Assembly (NCBI GenBank): GCA_001818155.1
Contig: MHJU01000023.1
Location: forward strand, 1 to 60,672
DNA length: 60,672 bases
From: Candidatus Jacksonbacteria bacterium RIFCSPLOWO2_02_FULL_44_20
GTDB taxonomy: Bacteria; Patescibacteriota; Patescibacteriia; UBA9629
Direction of reading: 5' to 3'
In this document: positions 51,201 through 58,838 of the stretch, piece by piece
How positions within the stretch are numbered: position 1 is the first letter of the stretch
Layout: every line of letters begins with the position of its first letter
Position numbers and translations under genes: made by a program
Notes under the pieces: model-generated
Databases searched by the model: none
Told to the model about the DNA's origin: nothing
What the model saw: only the letters and a program-made list of their open reading frames with translations

Positions 51201-54200
51201 TGATTGTCTTATTCGCCGCGTCAACGGTTACGCCCTTTGGCGTCTGGAAACCTGTTGCCATTGCGCCGGACGCGCCCAAACTCACAACTTTAATGTCAAC
51301 AGGTGACGGCGGGTTGCATGGAAGAGATTTAGGGGTGCTCGTTGACGCGCCTTTTGGCATTCCAGGACCCATACCGATAAACCACTGGCCTGTTGAGGGA
51401 AGACGGAGAGTATAACCGGCTGACTCCGGCGTTCCAACACTTGTAAGATTCTTTACAACAAATCGCCCGGGACCGCCTGCAAAAATATCAACATCAGATC
51501 CGCCTAAAGTTGCGGCTCCTGTAATTTTTACAGTTACAGCAAGAGATGCTCCTGACGCGCTTGCAGATGAAAGTACGATATTCTTTGTGGGTGAAGAGTT
51601 AGAAGAATTTACACAGATCGGTTCCGGCGACATCTGCCCGAAGTAATCGTTGCCACCAAGAGAAACAAACGGTTCAGTGCCAAGGAAATAACAGCCGTCT
51701 GGAAGACTTGAGTACACAACGCCCGCGTCATTTGCTATTGAGACGCCGTCTGCGGCGGTAATTTTGCCGTCAGTAAGCGTTAAATTTTTGTCCATCGGAC
51801 CTCCGGGCCCGCCGCCGTGCAGAAATAGAGTGCCGTTCGCGCCGGAGGTTCCGGTGCCGGAAGTGCCGGCGTACACTTTCACTGTAATAGAGCGCGAGCC
51901 GCCTTGGTTGATAAAGTACGGCATACTGGTTTTAGTCGCAATTGTGCTGGTGCCGCGCTTTACTTTAATAGATGCGGTGTATCCGCCTGTGTCCGGGCCC
52001 TTTGGAATGGCCGGGTTTGTAATTTTTCGCAAATCAACAGTGTATTGATCAGTTGCTCCGGGAGTGCCGGTAATGCTTAATTTCGCGGTAACCGCGCTGG
52101 AACTTTCGTCAACTGAAACGCCGTCGCTGTCGTACGTTGTATCAAATGTTACCGTGCCTGCGCCAAAGGATTCATTCATATCGTTCTTAAACGGAGAAAA
52201 ATTATCAGGCGCGGCATTTGCAATTCCAGTGCCGGTCGGGAAAGTAATTTCAATAAGATCATCATCTAGAAGAGCCACGTCCGGCTTAAAGCGCACCTGA
52301 AACACATTCACGTCCGCGCTTGCCATTTGATTGAAAGGAAACGCGCTTGTTGCATCTCCAAACGAGGCCTGCTCTGCGGTAAAGTTACCAAAGCCCTCGG
52401 GTGTGAAGGCAAATCCGCCTGTGGTTGCGCCAGTTCCTCCAAATGAGGTGGTTGGAGGCCCGAACATCCCTCCTTCCCCGCCAAAAGTGCCAAATGTTTG
52501 TTTGCTGTCTTCCACTTTGCCGATGATCACATTACCTGTGTTTCCAAGCGCATTGCTTGCTAAGTCAGCCGCTTCTTGCTCTATACGAAGGGCAAAATCG
52601 CCTCCGATTGTAAGTTGACCGGTTGAAAATCCCTGCACCTTCATCCCAAAGCCGACAGGGTCGTACGAGAGAGTGATTGCGGTTGAAGAGGCGTTCACTA
52701 AATCGGTTGCCCCTTCTTTAGTAACCGCGCTCGTACCTGTTGCAAGCGTGATATTTGTTCTGTTTAATACGCTTGCGGCAAAACTTGTTGCCCCGTCTGC
52801 CTGCACTTTGCTGTTCATGGGCTCGTTAAATTTCACATTGCATGAATACTCATCGCATCTCGCTTCTATAATTTTTGGAGCGGTAGTGTCTGCTGAACCT
52901 GTTGTAAAGGAAAATGTCCTCGCGCTTGCAAACGCATTGCCGTATAAATCCTTCACGCCGGTGCCAAATGTTACAGAGTATGCGGTGCTGTTTGCGAGAA
53001 TTGTTGTCGGAATTACATACAGGTTATTTTCGCCGGCGCGATATTCTACGCTCGCCGGCACGCTCGTTGATCCTCGCGCCATAGTGATGGTGCTTGTAGT
53101 CGCGGTTGTTGGATCAAGTTGTTTGCTAAAGCCGTATTGCAAAGCTCCTTTATTGACCGCAACCCCGGTTGATCCGTCAATTATTGCCGGGAATATGCTT
53201 GGCGGAGTTGTGTCGGCAGAGCCTGATACTGTAAAGAATCCGCTGAATGCAACGGATGTCCCCTCGTTTGGCGCGCGCATAGTTACGCCTTGGTTATTTG
53301 CAACCGCGCCGAGCACGCGTATTTCGTAATCGCCTAGGGCAAGGCTTGCAGAAGGAGTGATAGTTGCGGTTTCACCTGTATTGCCGTCCGGCGTTACGGT
53401 AATTGTGATATTGCTGTTGTCGCTTTTTTTCACGAGCTTAATGTTTGTCGTAGTAAGAGTCGTTGTATTCATTCCCTGGTTAAACGAAATCAGAGGTTTA
53501 ATGTTTGGAGCGGCCTGAATTCCTGGGCCTGGAGACATTGACTGCACATACGGAGGCATGCTTGCTCCTCCGGCTCCATATTGGTCAGGATTATCGCTGA
53601 AGTTAAAAGTATCGCCGCCGGTGGTAAACCGTATCTGATGCCCGCCGCCTGAACGATTACCTTCAACAGACTGCCCTGAACTTGAGGTAACACCTTCAGT
53701 GATCACTAATGTATAGAATATATTCTGCGCGAGAGATGATGTTGGAGTAAAGAGAATCACATTTTGATCCTGCGGGAAAATCGTACTGCACCCTACAGAA
53801 CTTTGGTTTGCGCAATAGGTTACGGTTCCGGCTACTTGATCTGACCCATTTGTCGTTAGATACACCTTGCTTCCTGCGTCTGATGCGTCGGAATCATTTA
53901 CCGTAGAGCCGTTTAACGCCTGATCAAACCCAACGCGGATTTTTTCGCTTATAGACACAAATGTCATATTATCTGGAGGCCCTGAAAATACCACATGGGG
54001 TTTACCTCCACTATTATAGGTTCCACCTCCGGTTGGCGGCGCCACAAAACTGCAATCGCCTGCATTAAGATTTAGATCCATGCCGGTGAGAGGTGCTGAT
54101 CCAAGAAACTCAAACCGCTTGTTATCGCAATAGCCATTTTTATAGGCGGTAATTTCAAACGAGTTGTTGTCCGGCAACCCTGTTACTGAATACGCGCCTG

Positions 54201-55209
54201 CGCCATCTGTTGTCGCCGCAACTTTCGCGTAACCGCCAATAAATACTTTTGCGTCAGCAAGAGCGTCTCCGCCTGAACGAATCGTGCCAGCAATACTTCT
54301 CGCGCCAGCAGTAACAACATTCACCACAAACGGACTGCTTGTGCAATCAGCGTCGCTTGCAGGATTTGGATTCGCGCATGTAAACGCAGTGTTATTGGCT
54401 TTGTCTGTTGCCTTTATATAATATTGAAATGTACCCGATGCTCCAACAGTCGCTGAAGGAACAGTAAACTGAAAGAGATCGCCGGCTCCGGAAATCACCT
54501 GTACCGCGGTTGAGGACGCGGAAGATAAGGAAAGATTGGTTCCGTAAAACAATCGTATTGCGGCGCCGGTTGTGCCGTTAATAAAATCTGCCGCAGTTGA
54601 CTGATCATCGCGTATGATGGCGTTGATAATCGCGTTTGCGCTAGCGGTTGCGGCAATCACCGGAGTATGCTGAATAAATGGACGGTTGGTGTCGGTAACG
54701 CTATCGGAGGTTGGAGTCATCGCGGAAGAACAGGCGAGCTGATCAGTTGTCGCGTCAATAAGCACGCATGCCTTGTATGCCTGTACCGTAAACGGATTGT
54801 TCGCGCTATCTGCCTTAAAAAAATCAGGAACAATAAACATGTTCGCCTGATATTGGTTAAGAAATCCTCTGTCTTGGCATGCCGAGCCTCCACAACCATT
54901 CACAAGGACATTTCCCGCTGTAAGAGAAACTCCGTTTGGAACAATAAAAATCTTTGTTCCCATATATCCAGATGGACCTGTGGGCGTCGCTGGATCAGGC
55001 ACCCACGTTATATTAAAATCGCGCCCATCCAATCCAGGGCTTGGAATGTTAGGAGATACAGAGTCTGTATCAGCGAGCGCTACTCCAGTTATATCCCCTG
55101 CCGCGGCTTTTGCAATAGGGAGAGCGATCGGAAAAAGCGAGAGCCCTAAACTCCAAAGAATGGTTGCGAATACAGTAAATGCTGTAAACGCTTTTTTGAG
55201 ATGTTGCAT
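48289..55209 (-). CDS. Giant modular surface protein (Big_5, carboxypeptidase-regulatory-like modules, C-terminal triple repeat)
   Basis: A 2306-residue secreted protein starting at the ATG at 55209. An in-frame ATG at 55236 exists, but the later one aligns the ILWS signal core with the S-layer-like protein. Order (approximate residues): signal peptide 1-38; beta domains 40-300; first carboxypeptidase-regulatory-like module near 305-385; three to four SbsA/Big_5 Ig-like domains 405-880 (FTPTSSLAQNIFYTLVITEG, FTTGSADTTAPKI). A Gly/Phe-rich linker lies near 910-965, and at least five more regulatory-like modules span 1350-1880, each with an SGTV or SGKI start and DGTY or SGNY end. Then come a ZU5-like domain to 2010, a Gly/Ser linker, and a C-terminal helical region with three repeats (about 2175-2300). 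Likely an adhesin or surface scaffold. Confidence 0.85.
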   Translation of the reverse strand: MQHLKKAFTAFTVFATILWSLGLSLFPIALPIAKAAAGDITGVALADTDSVSPNIPSPGLDGRDFNITWVPDPATPTGPSGYMGTKIFIVPNGVSLTAGNVLVNGCGGSACQDRGFLNQYQANMFIVPDFFKADSANNPFTVQAYKACVLIDATTDQLACSSAMTPTSDSVTDTNRPFIQHTPVIAATASANAIINAIIRDDQSTAADFINGTTGAAIRLFYGTNLSLSSASSTAVQVISGAGDLFQFTVPSATVGASGTFQYYIKATDKANNTAFTCANPNPASDADCTSSPFVVNVVTAGARSIAGTIRSGGDALADAKVFIGGYAKVAATTDGAGAYSVTGLPDNNSFEITAYKNGYCDNKRFEFLGSAPLTGMDLNLNAGDCSFVAPPTGGGTYNSGGKPHVVFSGPPDNMTFVSISEKIRVGFDQALNGSTVNDSDASDAGSKVYLTTNGSDQVAGTVTYCANQSSVGCSTIFPQDQNVILFTPTSSLAQNIFYTLVITEGVTSSSGQSVEGNRSGGGHQIRFTTGGDTFNFSDNPDQYGAGGASMPPYVQSMSPGPGIQAAPNIKPLISFNQGMNTTTLTTTNIKLVKKSDNSNITITVTPDGNTGETATITPSASLALGDYEIRVLGAVANNQGVTMRAPNEGTSVAFSGFFTVSGSADTTPPSIFPAIIDGSTGVAVNKGALQYGFSKQLDPTTATTSTITMARGSTSVPASVEYRAGENNLYVIPTTILANSTAYSVTFGTGVKDLYGNAFASARTFSFTTGSADTTAPKIIEARCDEYSCNVKFNEPMNSKVQADGATSFAASVLNRTNITLATGTSAVTKEGATDLVNASSTAITLSYDPVGFGMKVQGFSTGQLTIGGDFALRIEQEAADLASNALGNTGNVIIGKVEDSKQTFGTFGGEGGMFGPPTTSFGGTGATTGGFAFTPEGFGNFTAEQASFGDATSAFPFNQMASADVNVFQVRFKPDVALLDDDLIEITFPTGTGIANAAPDNFSPFKNDMNESFGAGTVTFDTTYDSDGVSVDESSSAVTAKLSITGTPGATDQYTVDLRKITNPAIPKGPDTGGYTASIKVKRGTSTIATKTSMPYFINQGGSRSITVKVYAGTSGTGTSGANGTLFLHGGGPGGPMDKNLTLTDGKITAADGVSIANDAGVVYSSLPDGCYFLGTEPFVSLGGNDYFGQMSPEPICVNSSNSSPTKNIVLSSASASGASLAVTVKITGAATLGGSDVDIFAGGPGRFVVKNLTSVGTPESAGYTLRLPSTGQWFIGMGPGMPKGASTSTPKSLPCNPPSPVDIKVVSLGASGAMATGFQTPKGVTVDAANKTITFSCTTADKAISGTVNDGTTGLANVHINMHSQGFGAATFAQTKSDGTFSLNVGDHGSYELCAFKDGLPPNCNHIEVQPDGSDAGTDIDIFFKGKQITGSNPLVIRMKKGAYTISGKILDSSSNAISYAPVFAEDTANNFVNGGSSQDGSYTLFVDAGTWTVRSMLPPDKTDACGTFSKIVTVTTANQANQNISPSTGTCYTLSGTVTVGGSTLANAPVFIAEWDTGNSRPAAAGVFRPTSTNSSGVYSAQVAGNKTYRVGTFSQDYGEISTTKAVTTSNITDADINSGTLGTVTFAFTGGTATQEALLELKSATDQFKRITKSQKGLNTNATFSVSSGTYNYFVNVAGIGQYTGVVATGATATIDLSATNMVTLSGNINDGSGTDITGALVTLKGSDGTIATATADASGNYSATVKAGTYSVSAANAGYLPPQGATVTLTSSTSNYDWGGASPDQTALKKSDQVISGTIYKSNGTTPVTDGFVQAENTATGAIIIAPIGSDGTYSLPVDDGTYQVKAATSGHAKTALSSNVTLAGTTDSTAKNITLTADATKTSSATTESISASVGGSVDDTDTTKIKLTAGAGVLDTGSGNVTLTFEQTFTAPDTTTLKPLGDALFSITADSSGTAVKETKGNVEETFDYEHLLSKLPVGVSESDLKLTHKKDDTYVPVEGGFTIDTTNNKITGQTDHFTDFAIVYSPVGSTPTVTGTTGGTTSPGTISGGSSGGSSTVEDLQNKPVVKTPEKPIAYAPSAPQKSAAILQIERILSEAKVLIKGSIDDVVKLVNAKRDTSLEKKFASIVNKVVGKTKLSSAERTTIDAFVTYGTPETISLGVGERAGVIGSYQAAFGDLPKTEIAWADVVKIAKGRWPGATSKTAEDLAKKSFEKLYKRAPDMKAANDNAAVTIMAYGLRPGKRNLGSEGAAIKIFKAIYGRNPSTSAEWDQARAIAYSGATRKPATKQPSSKVKTASQ

Positions 55210-55221
55210 AGAGAAACGTCT

Positions 55222-55294
55222 AACGCATAAACTCATGTACGAATACCTGAACTCATGCGTTTGGTTTATATTGAGAGTGAAAAAAATGTCTTAA
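55222..55294 (-). promoter_or_regulatory. Promoter and repeated sites upstream of the giant surface protein gene
   Basis: On the minus strand TTAAGA (plus 55289-55294), 18 bases, TATAAA (plus 55265-55270). Just downstream are an 8-bp direct repeat AACTCATG (plus 55230-55237 and 55250-55257, 20-bp spacing) and a 7-bp inverted repeat AACGCAT/ATGCGTT (plus 55222-55228 and 55255-55261). These could be regulator sites between the promoter and the start codon. Confidence 0.45.
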
Positions 55295-55374
55295 TGTCAT
55301 TGCGAGCGAAGCGAAGCAATCTATTTATAGCTTAAACAAAAGATTGCTTCGTCGCTCCGCTCCTCGCAATGACA
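55295..55374. repeat. REP-like palindromic repeat
   Basis: TGTCATTGCGAGCGAAGCGA begins the left arm (55295-55322), and the right arm (55341-55374) is its near-complete inverse, ending CCTCGCAATGACA; the 18-base centre is A/T-rich. The right arm carries an extra 6 bases. Repeats of this TGTCATTGCGAG type are scattered in many bacterial genomes. It sits between the candidate small RNA and the giant gene promoter. Confidence 0.75.
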
Positions 55375-55412
55375 AAATACTGTATTCTTCTACACTCTCA
55401 TATTCATATTAT

Positions 55413-55453
55413 TAAAAATAAAAAAAACCGCCTTTACCTTTTGAAAAGACGGT
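55413..55453 (-). terminator. Rho-independent terminator
   Basis: On the minus strand ACCGTCTTT (plus 55445-55453) pairs with AAAGGCGGT (plus 55427-55435) in a 9-bp stem with one U-G pair and a 9-base loop, followed by a run of eight T and a second T-rich tract. It ends the candidate small RNA and would also stop transcripts of the pilus operon upstream. Confidence 0.88.
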
Positions 55454-55553
55454 CTTGTTCTAAAAACCAAAAATGAAACGTAAATAAATTGTGGGCAGTT
55501 ATGATAATGGTTCACACCTCCTAAAAAATATTAAACCACTTATATTTTTTCTC
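55413..55553 (-). ncRNA. Candidate small RNA or attenuated leader carrying an exposed AGGAGG
   Basis: A near-perfect promoter and a strong terminator on the minus strand bracket about 140 bases with no ATG-started ORF. The RNA contains AGGAGGTG (AGGAGG at plus 55517-55522), 8 bases able to pair with the 16S rRNA 3' end. This lies in the loop of a UGGUU/AACCA stem (arms at plus 55507-55511 and 55533-55537). Non-AUG ORFs exist (ATT 8 bases after AGGAGG, 24 codons, ending in the terminator; GTG directly after it), but neither looks like a real gene. It is either a free small RNA or a terminated leader of the giant gene. Confidence 0.5.
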
Positions 55554-55559
55554 ACACGC

Positions 55560-55589
55560 ATTGTATCACTGTCGCAAAAAGCGTGTCAA
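55560..55589 (-). promoter_or_regulatory. Near-consensus promoter of the candidate small RNA
   Basis: On the minus strand a perfect TTGACA (plus 55584-55589), 18 bases, TACAAT (plus 55560-55565, 5/6). The -35 box overlaps the TGA stop of the membrane protein gene (55586-55588). Transcription should start near 55553. Confidence 0.75.
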
Positions 55590-56341
55590 GACCAGCGGGA
55601 TGTTGCGATAATCAGAAAAAATCCGGAGAGGCTTATTATAAGATAACGAGATACAACTTTCCTTGTTAATTCCTCGCGTCCAAAAAGCAGATAATGGCGG
55701 CTTAGCCCGAGCGTCGCATAATAGAATAATGTTGTGAACGCGCCCTGGCTGTACACGGAAACCGGAAGAAGTTTTGCCGCCCAGAACATCTCTCCAAGCG
55801 CAAGTGTCATAATACTAATGAAACTCGCCGCGCGCCAGTTTATTAAGTTAAAAATATCAAGCGCGCTGTATGAAAGAAGAACGGAGCCGAGAGTGAAAAT
55901 AACTAGAAACAATAAAAATTTTTGATTCGTCTGCAAGTCCAGATAAAACAGGTCAACGCTTAAAAAATAAAACACTGCCAGATTGCAGTACCCTATGATA
56001 TTTTGCAACGCATAGTTAGATTCAGACGGCGAAAGTTCTCTGTAAGGCCTTTCATGTATACTCTCTAAAAGCGCAAGCAGAATCAATGATGTAAACGCAA
56101 TGAATCCGTGGGCGACAAACGCGTTCTCCAAAAATACAAGGAAAACATAATGCGTGATTATAAGAAGTATCGCCGAAAACATCAGCGCGAAAGTATGTGG
56201 CGAATCCCCGGCCTTGTTGCGAAGAATAAAAAAAATAATAAGACCTATTACAACGAGCCCGGCTCCGTAAATAACCGGAGGATATATAAGGTAAGCAATT
56301 TCAAGCCCAAAAAAATTTATGAGCGGAATTACGAAGTGCAT
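55586..56341 (-). CDS. Polytopic membrane protein of unknown function
   Basis: A 251-residue protein with about eight membrane helices (for example GAGLVVIGLIIFFILRN, FALMFSAILLIITHYVFLVF, FITLALGEMFWAAKLL-like stretches). I choose the ATG at 56341, four bases after the stop of the FN3 gene; a longer form from 56395 would overlap that gene by 50 bases. No known family is recognised. It is the last gene of the PilN-PilO-FN3 run, which suggests a role at the pilus or envelope, but nothing in it is diagnostic. Confidence 0.72.
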   Translation of the reverse strand: MHFVIPLINFFGLEIAYLIYPPVIYGAGLVVIGLIIFFILRNKAGDSPHTFALMFSAILLIITHYVFLVFLENAFVAHGFIAFTSLILLALLESIHERPYRELSPSESNYALQNIIGYCNLAVFYFLSVDLFYLDLQTNQKFLLFLVIFTLGSVLLSYSALDIFNLINWRAASFISIMTLALGEMFWAAKLLPVSVYSQGAFTTLFYYATLGLSRHYLLFGREELTRKVVSRYLIISLSGFFLIIATSRWS

Positions 56342-56345
56342 ATCG

Positions 56346-57254
56346 CTAAAATACCGGAGTAAAAATCGCCGGATTCCCGACGCGTTTTTCAACAATTTCG
56401 TTTATGCTTTGGTTTCCGTTTTTGTCTTCGCTTTTCAAAAAATAATAATAGGTTCGCCCATCTTCAACTCCCGCGTCAGTGTATGTCTGAACTCCGGGCA
56501 AAACTTCGTAAATTTTTTCGCCAACATCCCCTTTAACGCTAGAGCGATAAATTGAAATATGATCCAAATCTGTTGCAGTGGGATCGCTCCACTTTAGAAT
56601 AACGCCGTTATCCTCAAAAGTGTATGTTATCAGAAAAGGTGGCGTCGGAGGAACGAGATCTTCTATCGGTCCAGTAATAATGGGGCCTGCAGTTCCTGAT
56701 TTTTCTCCGTCCTCTGACAGGCTCTGCAGTGTATACGAGTAACGGCTTCCGATTTTGATAGCAGTGTCATGGTATCCTGGTTCAGTGCCTGCCACCTCTC
56801 CGACTAGTGTTGACGCGCCACCGTCATCGCTACGAAAAATAAGAACTTTTTGCGGAGGCGCTATAAAAATGTCCCAGGTGATTGTAACCAATTCCCCGTT
56901 TTTAACATCAGTAATCAAAACATTGCGGGGAGCGGGCGCTACGCGCGAAACTGCCACCTTTGTCTGCGTTCCTATTTCGCGCCTCTTTTGCAATATGAGG
57001 CTTTCTTCAATGCTTAAAAACGAACGGTCAAAAAATACTTGAGCGATCGGATCTTTTGATTTCGCGCCGGCATTTTCAGGCGCATCATTCAAAGGAGTGT
57101 TCTCTACATTTTCCTCCGCGCTCGCCTCTGTAAGCAATGTCCGCGGGAGAGGAACAGTTCCGCGCGTCTGAATTATCTCTTCTCCTAAAATAATGCCGAC
57201 GGCGAAAAGGAGCGCTGTTACGAATAGATAAACTTTGTTAAATGTGTGCCGCAT
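56346..57254 (-). CDS. Membrane-anchored protein with two fibronectin type III-like domains
   Basis: A 302-residue protein. A signal anchor lies at about 6-25 (VYLFVTALLFAVGIILG), then a low-complexity Glu/Asn/Ala spacer, then two FN3-like beta domains. The first is about 108-195 (APAPRNVLITDVKNGELVTI, YTLQSLSEDGEKSG) and the second about 205-295 (PTPPFLITYTFEDNGVILKW, YYYFLKSEDKNGNQS). It lies between the PilO-like gene and the membrane protein on the same strand. The position corresponds to PilP in classical pilus operons, but I see no PilP domain. An extracellular pilus-associated role is inference. Confidence 0.78.
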   Translation of the reverse strand: MRHTFNKVYLFVTALLFAVGIILGEEIIQTRGTVPLPRTLLTEASAEENVENTPLNDAPENAGAKSKDPIAQVFFDRSFLSIEESLILQKRREIGTQTKVAVSRVAPAPRNVLITDVKNGELVTITWDIFIAPPQKVLIFRSDDGGASTLVGEVAGTEPGYHDTAIKIGSRYSYTLQSLSEDGEKSGTAGPIITGPIEDLVPPTPPFLITYTFEDNGVILKWSDPTATDLDHISIYRSSVKGDVGEKIYEVLPGVQTYTDAGVEDGRTYYYFLKSEDKNGNQSINEIVEKRVGNPAIFTPVF

Positions 57255-57263
57255 ATGTATTTA

Positions 57264-57923
57264 TTATTCCGCTTGGGCATTATCGTCTATAAAAAATAAA
57301 TCAATTGTAAGCGTAATCTCGCTTCCGCCCGCGTTTTCAGTTTTTGCGCCGGATACTTCATCTCCAAATTCCAGCTCTCTCATATTAAAAATGCCGTACT
57401 GTTCATGCAATGCGCCAAGAATCTTTTTTATCTTTTCGTACGTAATCGTCTGCCCTTTAATAGTTACAGACACCGGAACGACCGAAACCGCAAGCGGCAC
57501 ATCCAGTTTCGCTCCGAAATATGTTTCAGGAGTTACAGCTTCTTCAACTTTCAGCGATGTTATGTAAAAATTCAATGACGATGCAAGAGCATTCAATGAA
57601 AACACCGCTTCCTCTTTGCGCGAGATTGGGGGAAGAATCCGCTCTAAAATCTCGCTCTCATGTTTCTGCAATATCAGAAATTCATTTAATTGACGTTTCA
57701 AACGATTTAATGTCGCTTCCTTAATGTGTTTTTCCTGCGTCACGCGCGTGATATCATTGGTAACTTTTGCCGAAAGTTTCGCGCGTTCAGGCTGTATAAC
57801 GAAAAAATATCCGGCCGCAAGAAACACAATAACAAAGAACCACGCAATTTTTTTGAACTGTTCAATGATAAACGCGCTTAACGCGGTTTGTTTTTGTTCT
57901 TCAGTTGTTTTCTGTTTTGGCAT
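57264..57923 (-). CDS. pilO: Type IV pilus inner-membrane protein PilO-like
   Basis: A 219-residue protein from the ATG at 57923; an upstream start would overlap the previous gene further. A short cytoplasmic tail, one membrane helix (about 24-44) and a coiled coil with TRVTQEKHIKEATLNRLKRQ lead into a small alpha/beta domain with VPLAVSVVPVSVTIKGQTIT, the ferredoxin-like fold of PilO. In known systems PilN and PilO form a heterodimer linking the cytoplasmic PilM ring to the pilus base. It overlaps the PilN-like gene by 23 bases. Confidence 0.83.
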   Translation of the reverse strand: MPKQKTTEEQKQTALSAFIIEQFKKIAWFFVIVFLAAGYFFVIQPERAKLSAKVTNDITRVTQEKHIKEATLNRLKRQLNEFLILQKHESEILERILPPISRKEEAVFSLNALASSLNFYITSLKVEEAVTPETYFGAKLDVPLAVSVVPVSVTIKGQTITYEKIKKILGALHEQYGIFNMRELEFGDEVSGAKTENAGGSEITLTIDLFFIDDNAQAE

Positions 57924-58773
57924 AAAACCAATCGTCTGCAAGAGTGAGAGAAAGAGGAAACTCAACAAACGACGCTGTAACCGATTCTACGTTTTCAATA
58001 CCTGCCGGAGTAATTTGTTCTTCAATAACGGAAAATTCATCAACATCAACAGATTTAATAAAATTGTCCGCGTTATGAAAAATCTGAATTTGCAGAAGCG
58101 CGTCTTCAAGCGTTTTTGCGCGCGCCGTAAGTTCAATTGCGCCGTCTCCGTCTGACTGGAACTTTGTATAATATACGGCTGATAATGTAAGCGATTCCAT
58201 GCGCGCGAGCATGGCGTTCCAGTCTGTCCGATTCTGAAGTATGGCATCAATTGTCGTAACTATATCCGCTGTTTGTTTGCTGTGCTCCAAATCTTTTCGC
58301 GCAAGGGCAATTGATGCATCAAGACGCGTATTCTCATTTTCGGCTTCATCCGTCGCAGTCTGAATTTTTTGTATGCGCCATTCGTAATACATATACGCGC
58401 CGATAAACAAAAAAACAAAACTCGTAACGATCGCTACGAGTGATAATAATTCGCGCCGGATGCTCCGCGGGCCTAAAACTTCTTTAGTAAGTAATTCTGC
58501 GCCAATCTTTTCCGGAGCGAGCGCATGTTCTTTTTTCGCATTCATCAATGTTTTTATCTGCGCTCTAAAACGAGTAAGCAATCCTTCTCTTTTTTTGACG
58601 CTGACTTTTTTTTCAAATTTGCCGATTGCGAGTTTTTTTTCTTTCTCTTTTAATACCGGCGCGGGCGCGCTCTCGCGAATCACAGGCTCGGTTTCAAATT
58701 TAGAAGGAGCAGATTTAAACTGTTCTTTGGATTGCAAATCTTTAGGAAGCAAATTGATATTTGGTTCAAGCAT
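57901..58773 (-). CDS. pilN: Type IV pilus assembly protein PilN-like
   Basis: A 290-residue protein. The N-terminal INLLP at 6-10 is the PilM-binding motif of PilN. A long basic, low-complexity cytoplasmic region (15-105) is unusual compared with the short tail of classical PilN. A membrane helix lies at about 108-128, then a coiled coil (IQTATDEAENENTRLDASIA) and a C-terminal alpha/beta domain. PilM, PilB and PilC are not in the window; the operon may continue past the right edge or they may lie elsewhere. A poor promoter match (TTGCGC, 18 bases, TATACT at plus 58808-58813) precedes it. Confidence 0.88.
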   Translation of the reverse strand: MLEPNINLLPKDLQSKEQFKSAPSKFETEPVIRESAPAPVLKEKEKKLAIGKFEKKVSVKKREGLLTRFRAQIKTLMNAKKEHALAPEKIGAELLTKEVLGPRSIRRELLSLVAIVTSFVFLFIGAYMYYEWRIQKIQTATDEAENENTRLDASIALARKDLEHSKQTADIVTTIDAILQNRTDWNAMLARMESLTLSAVYYTKFQSDGDGAIELTARAKTLEDALLQIQIFHNADNFIKSVDVDEFSVIEEQITPAGIENVESVTASFVEFPLSLTLADDWFYAKTENN

Positions 58774-58838
58774 ACAACGGCAATTTTATCCCATAAACTT
58801 TTTACACAGTATATCATATAGTGAAAGCCGCGCGCAAT

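Noticed and set aside
52673-53329. 218-residue plus-strand ORF opposite the giant surface protein, and similar ORFs from 49325 to 52618
   Set aside because: Same cause: low-complexity antisense reading frames with no promoter, no family motif and no neighbouring genes on that strand.
55430-55530. Small peptide gene from ATT or GTG after AGGAGG
   Set aside because: No ATG, the ATT frame ends inside the terminator hairpin, and the GTG is only one base after AGGAGG. Kept only as an alternative to a non-coding RNA.
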